The notes under the pieces are model-generated. The model had not been told where the DNA came from. It saw nothing but the letters and a program-made list of their open reading frames with translations, and did no database searches. This document shows positions 1 through 11,085 of a stretch of 64,000 bases of DNA, piece by piece. The stretch is taken from contig JANEZZ010000982.1 in NCBI GenBank assembly GCA_026122225.1, forward strand, positions 57,501 to 121,500, in the 5' to 3' direction. The stretch is from Heloderma charlesbogerti. Taxonomy: Eukaryota; Chordata; Lepidosauria; Squamata; Helodermatidae. Made by a program: the position numbers and the translations under genes. The stretch's first letter is position 1; every line of letters starts with the position of its first letter.

Positions 1-559
1 ATTGCATCGGTGATGCTGTCTAGCCATCTCATTCTCTGCTGTCCCCTTCTCCTTTTGCCTTCAATCTTTCCCAACATCAGGGTCTTTTCCAGTGACTTTT
101 CTCTTTGCATTAAGTGGCCAAAATATTTGAGCTTCAGCTTCAGTATCTGTCCTTCCAATGAACACTCAGGGTTGATTTCCTTTAGGATTGACTGATTGGA
201 CCTCCTTGCAGTCCAGGGGACTCGTAAGAGTCTTCTCCAGCACCACAGTTCGAAAGCATCAATTCTTCGGCGCTCACCCTTCCTTATAGTCCAGCTCTCA
301 CAGCCATACGTTGCTACTGGGAAAACCATAGCTTTGATTAGACGGACCTTTGTCGGCAAGGTGATGGCTCTGCTTCTTACTATGCTGTCTAGGTTTGCCA
401 TAGCTTTCCTCCCAAGGAGCAAGCGTCTTTTAATTTCATGGCTACAGTCACCGTCTGCAGTGATCTTGGAGCCCAAGAAAATAAAATCTGTCACTGCTTC
501 CATTTCTACCCCTTCTATATGCCAGGAAGTGATGGGGCCAGATGCCATGATCTTAGTTT

Positions 560-1345
560 TTTTAATGTTGAGTTTCAAACCAGCTTTTGCACTCTCCTCT
601 TTCACTCTCAACAAGAGGCTCTTTAGATCCTCTTCACTTTCTGCCATAAGGGTGGTATCGTCTGCGTATCTGAGGTTGTTGATAATTCTCCCGGTAATCT
701 TAATTCCGACCTGTGATTCATCCAACTCGACGCTTCTCATGATGTAATCTGCATATAAATTAAATAAGCAGGGTGACAATATATAGCCTTGTCGTACTTT
801 CCCAATTTTGAACCAATCAGTTGTTCCATGTCTGGTTCTTACTGTTGCTTCTTGACCCTCGTACAGGTTTCTCAGGAGACAGGTAAGGTGGTCTGGTACT
901 CCCATCTCTTTAAGAATTTGCCAGAGTTTGTTGTGATCCATACAATCAAAGGCTTTAGTGTAGTCAATGAAGCAGAAATAGATGTTTTTCTGGAATTCTC
1001 TTGCTTTCTCCATGATCCAGCGAATGTTGGCGATTTGATCTCTAGTTCCTCTGCCTCTTTGAAACCCAGCTTGTACTTCCGGTAGTTCTCAGTTCACATA
1101 CTGCTGAAGCCTAGCTTGTAGGAGTTTGAGCATAACCTTGCTGGCATGTGAAATGAGGGCAATTGTACGGTAGTTTGAACACTCTTTGGCATTGCCCTTC
1201 TTTGGAATTGGAATGTAAACTGACCTTTTCCAGTCTTGTGGCCACTGTTGAGTGTTCCAAATTCATTGGCATATTGAGTGCAGCACTTTAACAGCATCGT
1301 GATCTTTTAGGATCTTAAATAGCCCAGCTGGAATACTGTCATCTT
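560..1345 (-). pseudogene. BovB reverse transcriptase domain (broken)
   Basis: Read on the minus strand, this region encodes VRQGYILSPCLFNLYADYIM near 715-790, followed by NNLRYADDTTLMAESEEDLK near 612-680. These correspond to the RT motif upstream of the active site and to the catalytic YADD box; the two aspartates are intact. Upstream parts are in other frames and contain stops, for example the frame that stays open only at 1094-1297. The plus-strand open frame at 196-747 is an antisense shadow. Enzyme class is known for RTE LINEs; activity here is excluded by the frameshifts. Confidence 0.82.
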
Positions 1346-1492
1346 GCTAGCTTTGTTGTTAGTAATGCTTCCTAAGGCCCACTTGACTTCACTCTCGAGG
1401 ATGTCCGGCTCAAGTTCAGTGACCGCGCTATCATGGCTATCAGGGACATTAAGATCTTTCCTCTATAGTTCTTCTGTGTATTCTTTCCACCT

Positions 1493-1986
1493 CTACTTAA
1501 TCTCATCTGCTTCTGTTACATCCCTGCCTTCTTTGTCCTTTATCATGCCCATCTTTGCACAAAACATTCCCTTGAGATCTCCGATTTTCTTGAAGAGATC
1601 TCTAGTCTTTCCCATTCTGTTGTTTTCCTCGATTTCTTTGCATTGTTCATTTAAGAAGGCCTTCTTGTTTGTCCTTGCTATTCTCTGGAAATCCACATTC
1701 AGTTGGATATATCTTTCCCTTTCTCCCTTGCTTTTCGCTTCCCTTCTTTCCTCAGCTATTTGTAAAGCCTCATCAGATAGCCACTGTGCTTTCTTGCATT
1801 TCTTTTTCTTTGGGATGGACTTAGTTGCTGCCTCCTGAACAATATTACGGACTTCTGTCCATAGTTCCTCAGGCACTCTGTCAGGTCTAATCCCTTAAAT
1901 CTATTCATCACCTCTACTGTATATTCATAAGGGATATGATTTAGGTCATACCTGAATGGTTTAGTGGTTTTCCCGACGTTCTTCAA
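1493..1986 (-). pseudogene. BovB ORF2 linker region, frameshifted
   Basis: Two overlapping minus-strand frames make up the lysine/glutamate-rich segment between endonuclease and RT. One (1756-1986) starts MKNVGKTTKPFRYDLNHIPY, and it hands over near 1870 to a second (1493-1876) containing KKKKCKKAQWLSDEALQIAE. The need to change frame shows a frameshift. The RT domain follows on the left and the endonuclease on the right, as expected for an RTE ORF. No separate function is implied. Confidence 0.75.
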
Positions 1987-2448
1987 TTTAAGCCAAAATT
2001 TTGCAACAAGCAGCTCATGATCTGAGCCACAGTCAGCTCCAGGTCTTGTTTTTACTGACTGTATGGAGCTTCTCCATCTTTGGCTGCAAAGGACATAATC
2101 AATCTGATTTTGATATTGACCATCTGGTGACGTCCATGTGTAGAGTCGCCTCTTGTGCTGTTGGAAAAGAGTGTTTGCTATGATCAGCGTGTTCTCTTGG
2201 CAAAACTCTATTAGCCTTTGTCCTGCTTCATTTTGTACACCAAGGCCATGCTTGCCTGTTATCCCGGTGATTTCTTGACTTCCTACTTTAGCATTCCAAT
2301 CCCCTATGATGAAGAGGACATCTTTTTTTGGTGTTAGTTCTAGAAGGTGTTGTAGGTTTTCATAGAACCGATCAACCTCAGTTTCTTCGGCCTCAGTGGT
2401 TGGGGCATAGACTTGAATAACTGTGATGTTGAATGGTTTGCCTTGGAT

Positions 2449-2865
2449 TCATACTGAGATCATTCTGTCGTTTTTGAGATTGTACCCCAGTACTGCTTTT
2501 CCCATCCTTTTGTTGACTATGAGTGCGACTCCATTTCTTCTAAGGGATTCTTGCCTACAGTAGTAGATATGATGGTCACCTGATTTAAATTCACCCATGC
2601 TTGTCCATTTTAGTTCGCTGATTCCCAAGATGTCGATGTTCAGTCTTGCCATCTCATGTTTGACCATCTCCAGCTTACCTTGATTCATGGATCTGACATT
2701 CCAGGTTCCTAAACAATATTGTTCTTTACAGCATCGGATTTTCTTTTCACCACCAGACACATCCACAGCTGAGTGTCCTTTCAGCTTTGGCCCAGCCGCT
2801 ACTTGGAAATTCCCTCTGCTCTTCCCCAGTAGTATATTGGACACCTTCCGACCTGAGGGGCTCAT
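2449..2865 (-). pseudogene. BovB AP endonuclease N-terminal part
   Basis: A 138-residue minus-strand frame with YCLGTWNVRSMNQGKLEMVK, followed by LNIDILGISELKWT, which is the start of the RTE apurinic endonuclease fold; the glutamate of ISELKW fits the metal-binding position. The frame breaks after NLKNDRMISV, where the endonuclease should continue leftward in another frame (2000-2450 contains the rest, with interruptions). It nicks target DNA for target-primed reverse transcription in active relatives. This copy is a pseudogene. Confidence 0.85.
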
Positions 2866-3271
2866 CTTCCAGCATCATCTCTTTTAGCCTTGTGATATGT
2901 TCCATGGGGTTTTCTTGGCAGGAATACTGGAGTGGGATGCCATTTCCTTCTCCAGTGGACCACATTTTGTCAGAACTCTCTGCCATGACCTGTCCGTCTT
3001 GGGTAGCTCTGCATGGCATAGCTTATGGCTTCACTGAGTCACGCAAGCCCCTTCACCACAACAAGGCAGTGATCCATGAAGGGGGTGGGGATTACCAAAG
3101 CTGAAAGAATTCTACCCGTGTGCTCTTGAAATGGTATAACCACAAAAGCAGAAAGTATGATACTGGCAAAATGCTAAGCTATTTTCTCTAACATATTTTG
3201 AGAAGTTGGTAGAGATAGAATGCATTCCCATTAGCATAGGCATTTACTAATTATACTTCCTCATTCATTTC

Positions 3272-3666
3272 TAGGGATGCACGAGAATTTTGTTTTTGCT
3301 CACAAAACATATGAGCATGTCCTGTTCGCAACTCCAAATGCAATTCATGAGCATGTATCCACCAAAATTTTTCGTAAATTGCCAAATGTGTGCTCATTCA
3401 ATTTGCACAACTTTCCCTGTTCTATTTGTGCAAAGTTCCAAATTTATTCAAATTTCCCCCCTTAGACAGAATCAGCCCAGCTTTAGCCTATGGAGGAAAT
3501 TTGCACAATTTTTAAGTTCAATCACTGCTTGATTTGCATAATTTTCCTGTTCAGGTGGAGTGAGCAGTAATCATAGGTGTGAACAAGAATTGGGCATAAG
3601 CAGAGTGGAGACTTGATGTTCAGAGAATCCTAGGGATCTTAAATATTGCTCATTCGTCCATCCCAA
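3272..3666. mobile_element. hAT-type MITE, AT-rich core
   Basis: Begins TAGGGATGCACGAGAA and ends CATCCCAA. The flanking 8-mers TTCATTTC and TTTATTTC match at 7 of 8 positions, so this is a target-site duplication of hAT size. The core is rich in TTTGTGCAAA-like motifs and resembles the copies at 16087-16524 and 23900-24322 in containing GAGCATG and TTTGTGAGCAAA segments. No coding capacity. Superfamily assignment is inferred from TSD size and terminus. Confidence 0.84.
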
Positions 3667-5157
3667 TTTATTTCTGTAGGAGTTCATCTGATAACTTAGT
3701 AACTGGAGGGAGCAATCCTATGGCTGCTAGTCAGCAGCTAGATGGCCATAAGACATGTCGGTTTCTGGGAACTGACCTCGGAGCCCATGCTCCAAGGTCC
3801 GTTCCTAGAGAACCGACTTTCCCCTGCTACTGCACTGCCTTGCAGGCAGCTCAGAATGGCCCTGCACTCCGTGCTTGGAAGAGGAATGCAGAGTGGCAAA
3901 AACGGGGTGCTCCGGGGGATGTTCCGGGGCATGGAAGACGGAAATGCTGATATGACACATCCTATGCATCATCCAGCAGCCGCCTCTTCCACTCCGCCTT
4001 CCAGCTGCTAGACAGCCAAAATCAGCTGTCTAGACAGAAATGCAGGGTAGGAGAAGCACAGAGGGTATGATCCCCTCCATGCTTCTCCTGCCCTGCATTG
4101 GATAGGCGGCTGCCTATTCCACCCTAAACTATTTATTAAAAAAATAATCAAAAAGGGATGGATGAGATGAAAAACCATGGGGCAAATGACACCCATAATC
4201 ATTGAGGAGTACATGGAGTATGAAGTGCTTCTAATTTGCCTAAAAAAAAAGAAGAAAAAAAAGTTTGCAGATAGTTCAAAAGACTTCTGGGATCCACAGC
4301 AAACCCACTGGCTTAGGAGGTTTAAATGTTTGGGAAGGATGCAAACTTGATGTTTTGTTTTCGTTTAAACCTCTTAACCTTTCAGCATGGATCCTTGCAG
4401 CTGGGATGGGGATAAATAATGATGTTTGTTTAACAGTGATAAATATTTTAAAGAGAATAGTACTTCCGGATGCCATGGATCCAGAATGGGAAATGTTCAC
4501 TCAGGGAGTACTTTTCCTGCTCAGTTTGGGCAACTTTTGAAAGCCATCTTGTTTGCTGAAATGGCTGATGGGCCTTAGTTTCTTTCGCCTCCGTTTGAAT
4601 TGTCCTTATAGCTTTTTGCATTTTTCCAGCCCACACTTAGGTGAAATTAAGAACCTTGAATGTTGGCTATTACCTCCTTAGACCCGCGGAAATAGCTCTT
4701 CCTGCTTGCATCCTTATGGTCTCATTAAGGGAATGTTCACAGCATGCCTGACACTGGTGAATATTTTCAGAGCTCATTTGCTTACATTAAAAAGGTGGGA
4801 GGGAACCCTGAAAAATACTCCTTTAGCTGTAGGAGGTCGAGGGTGGTGATTCCCATTATCTGGGTTAGTCAGTCCTTGGAGAAGTAAGCGACCAGTCTCA
4901 CCATTTTGGGAGAAGCAAATCTTTATGGTGTACACAGTGATCAAAGCACCCCCATATTGAAGAAAAAAATAAGTTCAGTGGAGGGTTTCTTGTGGACAAG
5001 TTGTTGGAAAGCTGGAAGGCAGTGAAACAACAAAAATGAGTTTTTAGGGCATAGTCCTATGCATGTATAGACAGAAAAATGTCCTACAACTCCCAGAATT
5101 CCCCAGCCAGCCAGGCAGATGATTGCCCCAAACAAACCTCACAGCTGCATTTTTTCT
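3667..5157. other. non-repetitive stretch with one hairpin
   Basis: I see no gene or recognisable transposon in most of this stretch. It contains a strong hairpin: arms 4041-4058 and 4080-4097 pair at 17 of 18 positions around a 21-base loop. Its short open frames have no recognisable motifs. A short segment near 5048-5112 resembles the dispersed CCTATGCATG and ACAACTCCCAGAATTC repeat words seen elsewhere in the window (16530-16575, 23340-23365). Confidence 0.5.
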
Positions 5158-5280
5158 CTGATCTGCTTAGTTCCTCAATTCAAATATTACTGAAGCAGTG
5201 TGGGGATGGACCAAAGGGAAGCTGCTTCCATGCCAGTCTAGTAACATGTTAGATATTACATTTCTTGGGTGTGACAGATA
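5158..5280 (+). repeat. direct repeat, first copy
   Basis: This block recurs in the same orientation at 5723-5836. Both copies share TTCAAATATTACTGAAG, GGACCAAAGGGAAGC and TAACATGTTAGA in the same order, with small indels. The ~565-bp spacing and the divergence suggest an old local duplication or two copies of an unrecognised interspersed repeat. No coding features. Confidence 0.75.
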
Positions 5281-5722
5281 CCTTTAGTGTTAATCTGAAG
5301 ATGAGTGGTTTGCATCACATGCCTACAAGTATGATTACCAGGTCTCCAGCACCCCAAACCCTAAGACACATGGAAAGGGGCATAGCGATGACCCATCTTT
5401 TTCCAAACGATGGGTGAAATCTGTTTAATGAGGTGTTTTAAAATAATATTGTTATTGTTATAAACCATTATGCTGCTGCAAAACTCCTAGACCCAAGATT
5501 CAAAGGTAGTAATTTGAGACTAGCTATCAGCCCTTCGATTCAAACATGCTGCCCTGGATGGATCCCCCAAACCTGTCATCTCTGAAATCGTGAGAATGGA
5601 CCCCCAAACCTGAGTCTCCGGCCAAAGCCTGAAGGGACATGTCAAGGCTGGTGCATACTTTACATGCACCATGGAAGTTCATCACAGCTCCAAGAGAGGC
5701 AGATGCATGCCCCAGACATAAC

Positions 5723-5836
5723 TTGATCCTCTGGTTCCTCAGTTCAAATATTACTGAAGTGGTGTGGGACTGGACCAAAGGGAAGCATGCCACTCTACTA
5801 ACATGTTAGAGGTTACGTTTCTCGGGTATGACAGGT
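5723..5836 (+). repeat. direct repeat, second copy
   Basis: Partner of 5158-5280; see there for the shared words. The intervening DNA (5281-5722) shows no terminal repeat or coding signature that I recognise, so an LTR pair is not supported. Confidence 0.75.
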
Positions 5837-6059
5837 CACACCAGAAACAGGAAAGCAAGGGAGAATACCACAGATATGGTAGCCACCTTAGCAGGTGGAA
5901 TGGGGCAATACATTCATCAGGGCCAATAAAAATTCCACAAAAATGTGCAACCTTTTGAGTTTTCCAGAATTTTTAATCAGACTAGGTCAGAGTTGGGGAA
6001 CCTCTTTCAGCCCAAGGGGTGGAGTAAAAATGCAAAGGCTACAAATATGTCAACATGTT

Positions 6060-6735
6060 GTAGAATAAAGCTCTTCCTTAACTAAGCCTCAGGAAACATT
6101 TCAACCTCTGAAGGTTCAGGACCTCCGGCTTGTATAGAATGCGGCCACCCAAGTATTGGTGGGGGCGAGGCGATTCGATCATATACCGCCTATACTGCAC
6201 CAGCTGCACTGGTTACCGGCGTGTTTCTGAGCCCAATTCAAAGTGCTGGTTTTGACCTCTAAAGCCTTAAACAGTTTGGGACCAAGTTACTTGAAGGACC
6301 ACCTTCACCCATATCAGCCTGCCCACACTTTAAGATCAGAAAGGGAGGCCCTTCTCATTTGCCCACCCATGAGAGCAGTCAGGTGGGTGACCACACGTGA
6401 GAGGGCCTTCTCTGCAGTGGCCCCACACTTTTGGAGCAAGCTGCCATTGGAGGTCCACCATGCTCCATCATTGCAGGCTTTTAAGAAGGCCTTGAAAACA
6501 TATTATTTTACCCTGGCCTGATATGACTGCTATTTATATGACTGCTTGAGATGACTGCTATTGTCACTGTTGTTGCTGTTAATATCATGGTTGCTTTCAT
6601 TGTTTTTATTTTATATTATCACTTTTAATATTTTAATGGTTTTGTGTATTTTATTTTTGTCAGCTGCTTTGATAGGGCTTCTGCCCTGAAAGGAGGTCAA
6701 GAAATATTTTAAATTAAATAAACAAACAAACAAAC
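6060..6735 (+). mobile_element. L2 LINE 3' end with ORF2 C-terminus
   Basis: A plus-strand frame (6243-6521) carries the typical L2 ORF2 tail: KALNSLGPSYLKDHLHPYQP, then REALLICPP, RERAFSAVAPHFWSKLPLEV and finally AFKKALKTYYF. Upstream, the translated CTGCACTGGTTACCGG segment matches the LHWLPV motif that precedes it in L2. A T/A-rich 3' UTR ends in an (AAAC)n tail near 6719-6735. The copy is 5'-truncated, as is usual for L2. Confidence 0.85.
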
Positions 6736-6895
6736 CTTTTAGGATGGGGGGGAGGAAACTGCACAAAAGCTGGGAAACCATGAAATGGCCAGTGATCAGG
6801 GGGGCCAGAAAGGAGGTGGGGCCTTCTGGAAAACCCCCAGAGAGCTAGATTGGGACCCCAGGCCTGAAGTTTGCTACCTCAGGGCTAGGTGGCAC
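6736..6895 (-). mobile_element. remnant of the 36030-type hAT element
   Basis: AACCTTTTAGGATG, GGTGGGGCC and GGCCTGAAGTTTGC occur here in the same order as in the reverse complement of the element at 36030-36420, and again at 28035-28205. No terminal inverted repeat or TSD survives, so it is a fragment. The identification rests only on shared words. Confidence 0.45.
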
Positions 6896-7039
6896 AAAAG
6901 CCAGGGGATGGGGGAAGAAACAGCCAAGTCCAAAAATCGGGCCAGATGTTGTAGCCATGAGGTCTGCAGTTAGAAAGACCCAGTCTCAAAGTGAGTCTTT
7001 CTAAAGATTTGCAGTCTTAATGACTCACTCATGGGTTGG

Positions 7040-7506
7040 TAGACATGCACAGATTCTGTAAAATCTGTTCCGTCTGCATTTCCCCGATTGTCAGGTGCCT
7101 TCCATTTGATTGTCCGCTCATTGATGGAATCGGATTTTTCCAAATTTGGGCAAATTCACATTTGCGCAAATTTACACTTGCAAAGATGTGCAAATCCCCC
7201 CCCAAATGTGCACATCTCTTCCCCCCCAATGCATACATTTCCCCAAAGTTTGTGTTTCCATGCTTTAGTCTATAGGGGAAATGCACATTTTGGCTGTTTT
7301 TGTTTTGTTTTGTTTAAAATTTTACATATTTTTCTATGACTAAATGTGCATAAAATTCTGGAAAGTAAAACAAAAAACAAAAACTGGTCCTCAAGTCCAC
7401 AGAATCTGTGCGACTGGGACAAGCCAGTCCACTGTGGAATCTGTGGGTCAGATTAATAGAAATCCAAAATCATTTGATCCCATTGTGGATTTCTTCAACA
7501 TCCCTA
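7040..7506. mobile_element. hAT-type MITE, 55200 subfamily
   Basis: Starts TAGACATGCACAGATTCTG and ends CATCCCTA. It aligns by eye with the intact copy at 55200-55602: both have TGTAAAATCTG, CCGTCT and GATTGTCAGG near the left end and a TTTGATCCCATTGTGG-like right end. The flanking 8-mers (TGGGTTGG and GTGGCAGG) do not match well, so the TSD has decayed. The core is rich in TTTGCAAA-type and AAATGTGCACAT words. Confidence 0.66.
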
Positions 7507-8735
7507 GTGGCAGGTGTTGCAAGTATTGGATTACACCTAGCAATGCATTTAGGGACAGAGAAGCATGGCTGTTTCCCATGGATAAAGCAGAAATGGCTAA
7601 GTGCAGACACAAGCTGCAAGGTTAAAAATGAACAGATATCTGCTCCCCATTCCCTCCCCATTCATACCCGAAGTCTAGCTTGGGCCAGAGGATTCCCCAG
7701 ATGGTATTGCAATTGTTCTGCATTGCTTGTGGATTTCTCCCCTCCCATGTGACAGTTTCTTACATTAACCAACTAAGGGAGGAACTGAGCTGACCAGTTC
7801 CTTTTCATGTTGTATCCCTGATGCCCAGTCCAAGCCAACACGAACAGGTGTTTGAATGATGATGTTGGAACGTGCCATGAGCTGCCCACCGGGGGATTCT
7901 AATTGGTTTGCAAAAGGTGCATTTTGCTGTCTTCCCCATTTTCTTTCTCAGTAGAAATGTGACTTCTGCAATATGCCCAGTCAAGCAATTTCCAAGACAT
8001 TTAAAAACAAAATAAAAGGTTATTTCAAACATTAAATAAAATCCTAGGTAATTTATGTCAACATTCATAACCAGAGGTCAACACATTTCAGTTCTTCATA
8101 AGGGGAGACAATTTGCAAGAATATCTCATGTAAATTCACATGGTCTCCTGTGAAAATATGTTTAAGAATCTGAAACAGGAAATGAAATACAGCCCATCAG
8201 CCTTGTATTGTAGGTTGACTGGATCTGGCCAGCTCCAGGAATGAGGGCTCTCTTAGTAATGTGCCATATGGTGGGCCCCTTCTGATTCTCCTGGCAGAGC
8301 AACAGTGCTCTGATCAGCATTGGGCAGCTAGGACTGAGAACTGCCATTTTTATTTCCCACAATGCTCCTGACATAGCATCACTCCAAGGCACTGTGGGAA
8401 ATTTAAATGGTGGTTTCTGGGCCTAGTGGCTTTTTAAAAGGGGTGTCTTGGGCTGACATCAGTTGTGGGCTGTGCACTATGCTGCCCAAGGAGATTGGGT
8501 GCTGATGGGGGGCATGCAACAGGAGCATAGGGGTACCCCTCATGTTTTTCTCCAGTTCCAAAGAGGCAGCAATATAGAAGGCTTATTGAGACTTTGGTGG
8601 GCCACCATAGATGGGTGCTGGGCTGTGTTCAGCTTGGCACACTGTCGATTGTGCAGGTCAACCATTGGAGCAGTGGGCTGGGAGTTCCTCAGTTCAAAGT
8701 TTTCTGCCATGTACTCATGAGGTGTCCCTTGCTAA
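7507..8735. other. no recognised feature
   Basis: I see no gene, repeat family or structural element here that I can name. The open frames are short and lack motifs. Confidence 0.4.
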
Positions 8736-8845
8736 GTTCATCTACAATATGGGTATAATAATCCCTGGTCTACCTAACAGGGTAGTTATAGGAATTATTG
8801 TGATAATGCATGTGAAGTGTTTTATATGCTATAAAGTACTGTCAA
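8736..8845 (+). repeat. degraded CORE-SINE (MIR-like) segment
   Basis: ACAATATGGGTATAATAATC, followed by CTACCTAACAGGGTAGTTAT and a GTGATAATGCATGTGAAGTG-like stretch, follows the order of the MIR/CORE-SINE 3' half (AATGGGGATAATAAT, ACCTACCTCATAGGGTTG, ATGCATGTAAAGCG). The promoter half is not recognisable. Old and diverged. Confidence 0.58.
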
Positions 8846-9158
8846 AACACTACATATTATTGTTGGGCTCCATTTACATATCACCATTCACACCAATGAA
8901 TTATAATTGACTTTATGAGTCCAAACGAAATATACACTAATCACATGTGTCCAGTTTTGTAGATGTCACAGTAAATGTCCATGATGTTAATCACCTATTA
9001 TTGTTGGCATTCATTGATATATCTATCTCAAAAGAGGGTAAATATATCTATACAAGCAAGAACTGCCCCTCTTCCAGAATACTCGGTTCCATTCCACTCT
9101 CACCCAGTTTTCTTCCCCCATTCTGGGCAACTGCCAGTTAGTATTTCATAGCCACTGA

Positions 9159-9588
9159 TAGGGATGTGCAGAGAAGCAAAACCTGAGTTTGTTAAAGTTC
9201 TCCAAATTGCAATTGAAATTCTGTTGAAGCTCGTTCTGTCTCATGCCTGTATCATATTGCATTTTTTTTGCATGAAAATCCTGCATGCTTCCAAATGTAT
9301 GCATCCATTGTGCACATCTTTGAAATATACACATTCTTTTCTCATTGATTAAACCATATTTGTGCACTCCCCCCCCCCAACATACACATTTTTTCTTGCA
9401 TATTTTCAAATATACAAGCGCTGTTTGATGCATTTGCAGGGTGGGACGGAAGGTCTCCAAATCACATTGAAAGCATGGAAATGTATGGAGACCCCAGATA
9501 GCATTTGAGTCCATGTTCAGTCCAGGAGGTGCAAACTGGGTAAGTCCTGAACAAAAACAAACTGAAATGAATTCCTCATACATCCCTA
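9159..9588. mobile_element. hAT-type MITE with perfect TSD
   Basis: Termini TAGGGATGTGCAGAGA and CATCCCTA are flanked by identical 8-mers GCCACTGA (9151-9158 and 9589-9596). This is one of the clearest boundary definitions in the window. The AT-rich core has words such as TTTGAAATATACACATTC; related copies are at 38099-38541, 52640-53118 and 56872-57315. No transposase. Minus-strand frame 9146-9583 has no recognisable domain and is a chance frame. Confidence 0.92.
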
Positions 9589-9908
9589 GCCACTGAGCAT
9601 ACTCAGTCCTGATTTAAGGTTTTTGTTTTTCCTTTTTTTTCTCTTTTGCAAAACTTGGAATTTCCATGAGCCTCCTGATACCTTCCTGTTGTGGATGGAT
9701 GGTGCTGTTTTGGCTATATACATAATGGCACACACCACCTGAACATTAGAAATAAAAAGAATTATCTACAGCTATTTGTATAGCTTTTCAGACATTCGTA
9801 CAATTCATCTGGGATGGTCAGCATTCACATCTAAATGTCAACATTTCTTGCCTTGTTGCTCTTTCTGCTTTGGTTTAAATGTCTAATGCCTACCAAACCA
9901 AAGGTTGG

Positions 9909-9940
9909 ATGATGGTGATGGTGATGGTGATGGTGATAAT
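9909..9940 (+). repeat. (GGTGAT)n simple repeat
   Basis: Short perfect array of GGTGAT hexamers. It produces the Met-Val repeat in the overlapping translations. Confidence 0.9.
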
Positions 9941-10294
9941 ATCCAGAGTTTCCAATTTACAGCAGTATTGTGTGTCAGCCTTTGTCCAACAAAATGTCTG
10001 TGCTTCTGGCTCTTGTATTACTTTTTTAGTGCCAGCACAAAAGGTGTTTCGTCCATGGAGGGTTCTGATAAGAGAGCTGGGTGCTGCAAAGCCTGCTGTT
10101 TTATATTTGAGCAGTAACAACATTTTGTTCATCCCCAAGTAAAAATATGTACGCTAACCATGGAGCTCCTCCATTGCCTCTGAAAGAAAATTTAGAACTC
10201 TTCCTATATGTGAATTCTGTCGATTTCATTACATGCTTCTGTAATAAATTAACAAGAAGCTCTTCTTTAGAATTGTGCTGCATTACTTACAGAG

Positions 10295-10600
10295 AGGATC
10301 TGCTCTGCCACACAGTTGGTAAAGCTGCCATTTGGATGACTATAAAGGGTGTTAGATAAATTCCTGGAGAAGTCCATCAATGGCTATTAGGCTTGAGGGC
10401 TATGTGCTACCTCCAGTACCTGGTGGTATGCCTATGTACACCTGTTGCTGGAGAACATGGGCAGGGGGGTGCTGTTGCACTCATGTCCTGCTTGTGGTTT
10501 CTTGGTTGACAGCTGGTTGGCCACTGTATGATCAGAATACTGGACTAGATGGATCCTTGGTCTGATCAAGCAAGGCTCTTTTTATTAGGAAGGTGTGAAC
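10295..10600 (+). mobile_element. LINE 3' UTR (CR1/L2 type), plus strand
   Basis: CCATCAATGGCTATTAGGC, CTGTTGCTGGAGAACATGGG and ACTGGACTAGATGGATCCTT occur in order, ending with TCTGATCAAGCAAGGCTC. The same module is present in reverse at 37318-37620 (AGAGCCATGCTGGGTCAGAC, AACAGCATCCTGTTTTC) and as a tail at 24525-24600 and 54575-54645. This is the typical untranslated end of a reptilian CR1/L2-group LINE; the exact family cannot be assigned by eye. Confidence 0.55.
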
Positions 10601-11085
10601 CCACCCCTGTCCAGGATTGGTGGGTCCCTGCTAAAGCACTGCCCCACTCGACCCCCCCCAGACCCATGCTTGAGCCCCCACAAACTTGTCGAGCCACCCA
10701 CAGTCATCCCAGGTCCCAACCATGAACTCCTGCCATTTTACTGAGAGTTTTTGGGGGGGGGGGTACGAATAAAGGTAGCTAATTAAAAATGTGCATATTT
10801 AAATATGCACACATGCAGGCTGGGAAAGCTTGATCTATGCAATATTTGAGTTTGAAAAACGTGCATGAAAAAACTGTACATTTGAAAAATGTGCACAGAC
10901 ACGCTTTAAGCAATGGCAGAAAATGTACACCTTTTCAAAAAAAATGTGCACAATTGATGCAAAAATTTGGAAAAGTGGGCATGGAAATGCACAAATGTCC
11001 ATGCAAAATGACAGCTTGCAATCTGCTATGGACAAAAATCTCAATTTTTTATTATTTTTTTAATGTTGAATGCATTACTTTATAA
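10600..11085. mobile_element. composite hAT-MITE remnants
   Basis: 10600-10810 resembles one arm of the element at 29285-29530: both have ACCCACCCC, CCACTC and CATTTTACTGAG- or CATTTTGCTGAG-like words, followed by AAAATGTGCATATTT and ATATGCACA. 10830-11085 resembles the 9159 subfamily in reverse, with AAAAATGTGCACA and CAATTGATG. Neither part keeps both termini. A G tract lies at about 10752-10762. Confidence 0.45.

Larger units (their letters stand above)
1..3112 (-). mobile_element. BovB (RTE clade) LINE, near complete
   Basis: A non-LTR retrotransposon read on the minus strand. Its 5' part lies at about 2.99-3.11 kb and its 3' end runs off the left edge of the window. Going leftward, the order is a 5' leader, an AP-type endonuclease (GTWNVRSMNQGKLEMVKHEM), a linker region, and a reverse transcriptase with an intact YADD box at 657-668. 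The second copy at 51397-51896 contains the last ~115 bp missing here. Several frameshifts and stops make it non-functional. BovB is known from ruminants and squamates, which together with the other repeats points to a squamate. Length of about 3.1 kb fits a full-length element lacking only its tail. Confidence 0.93.

Noticed and set aside
196..747. 183-residue plus-strand frame, and the 1344-1838 plus-strand frame
   Set aside because: They are antisense to the BovB reverse transcriptase and linker, which read sensibly on the minus strand.
5158..5836. LTR pair of a retroelement
   Set aside because: No TG...CA ends, no primer-binding site and only about 450 bp between the copies.
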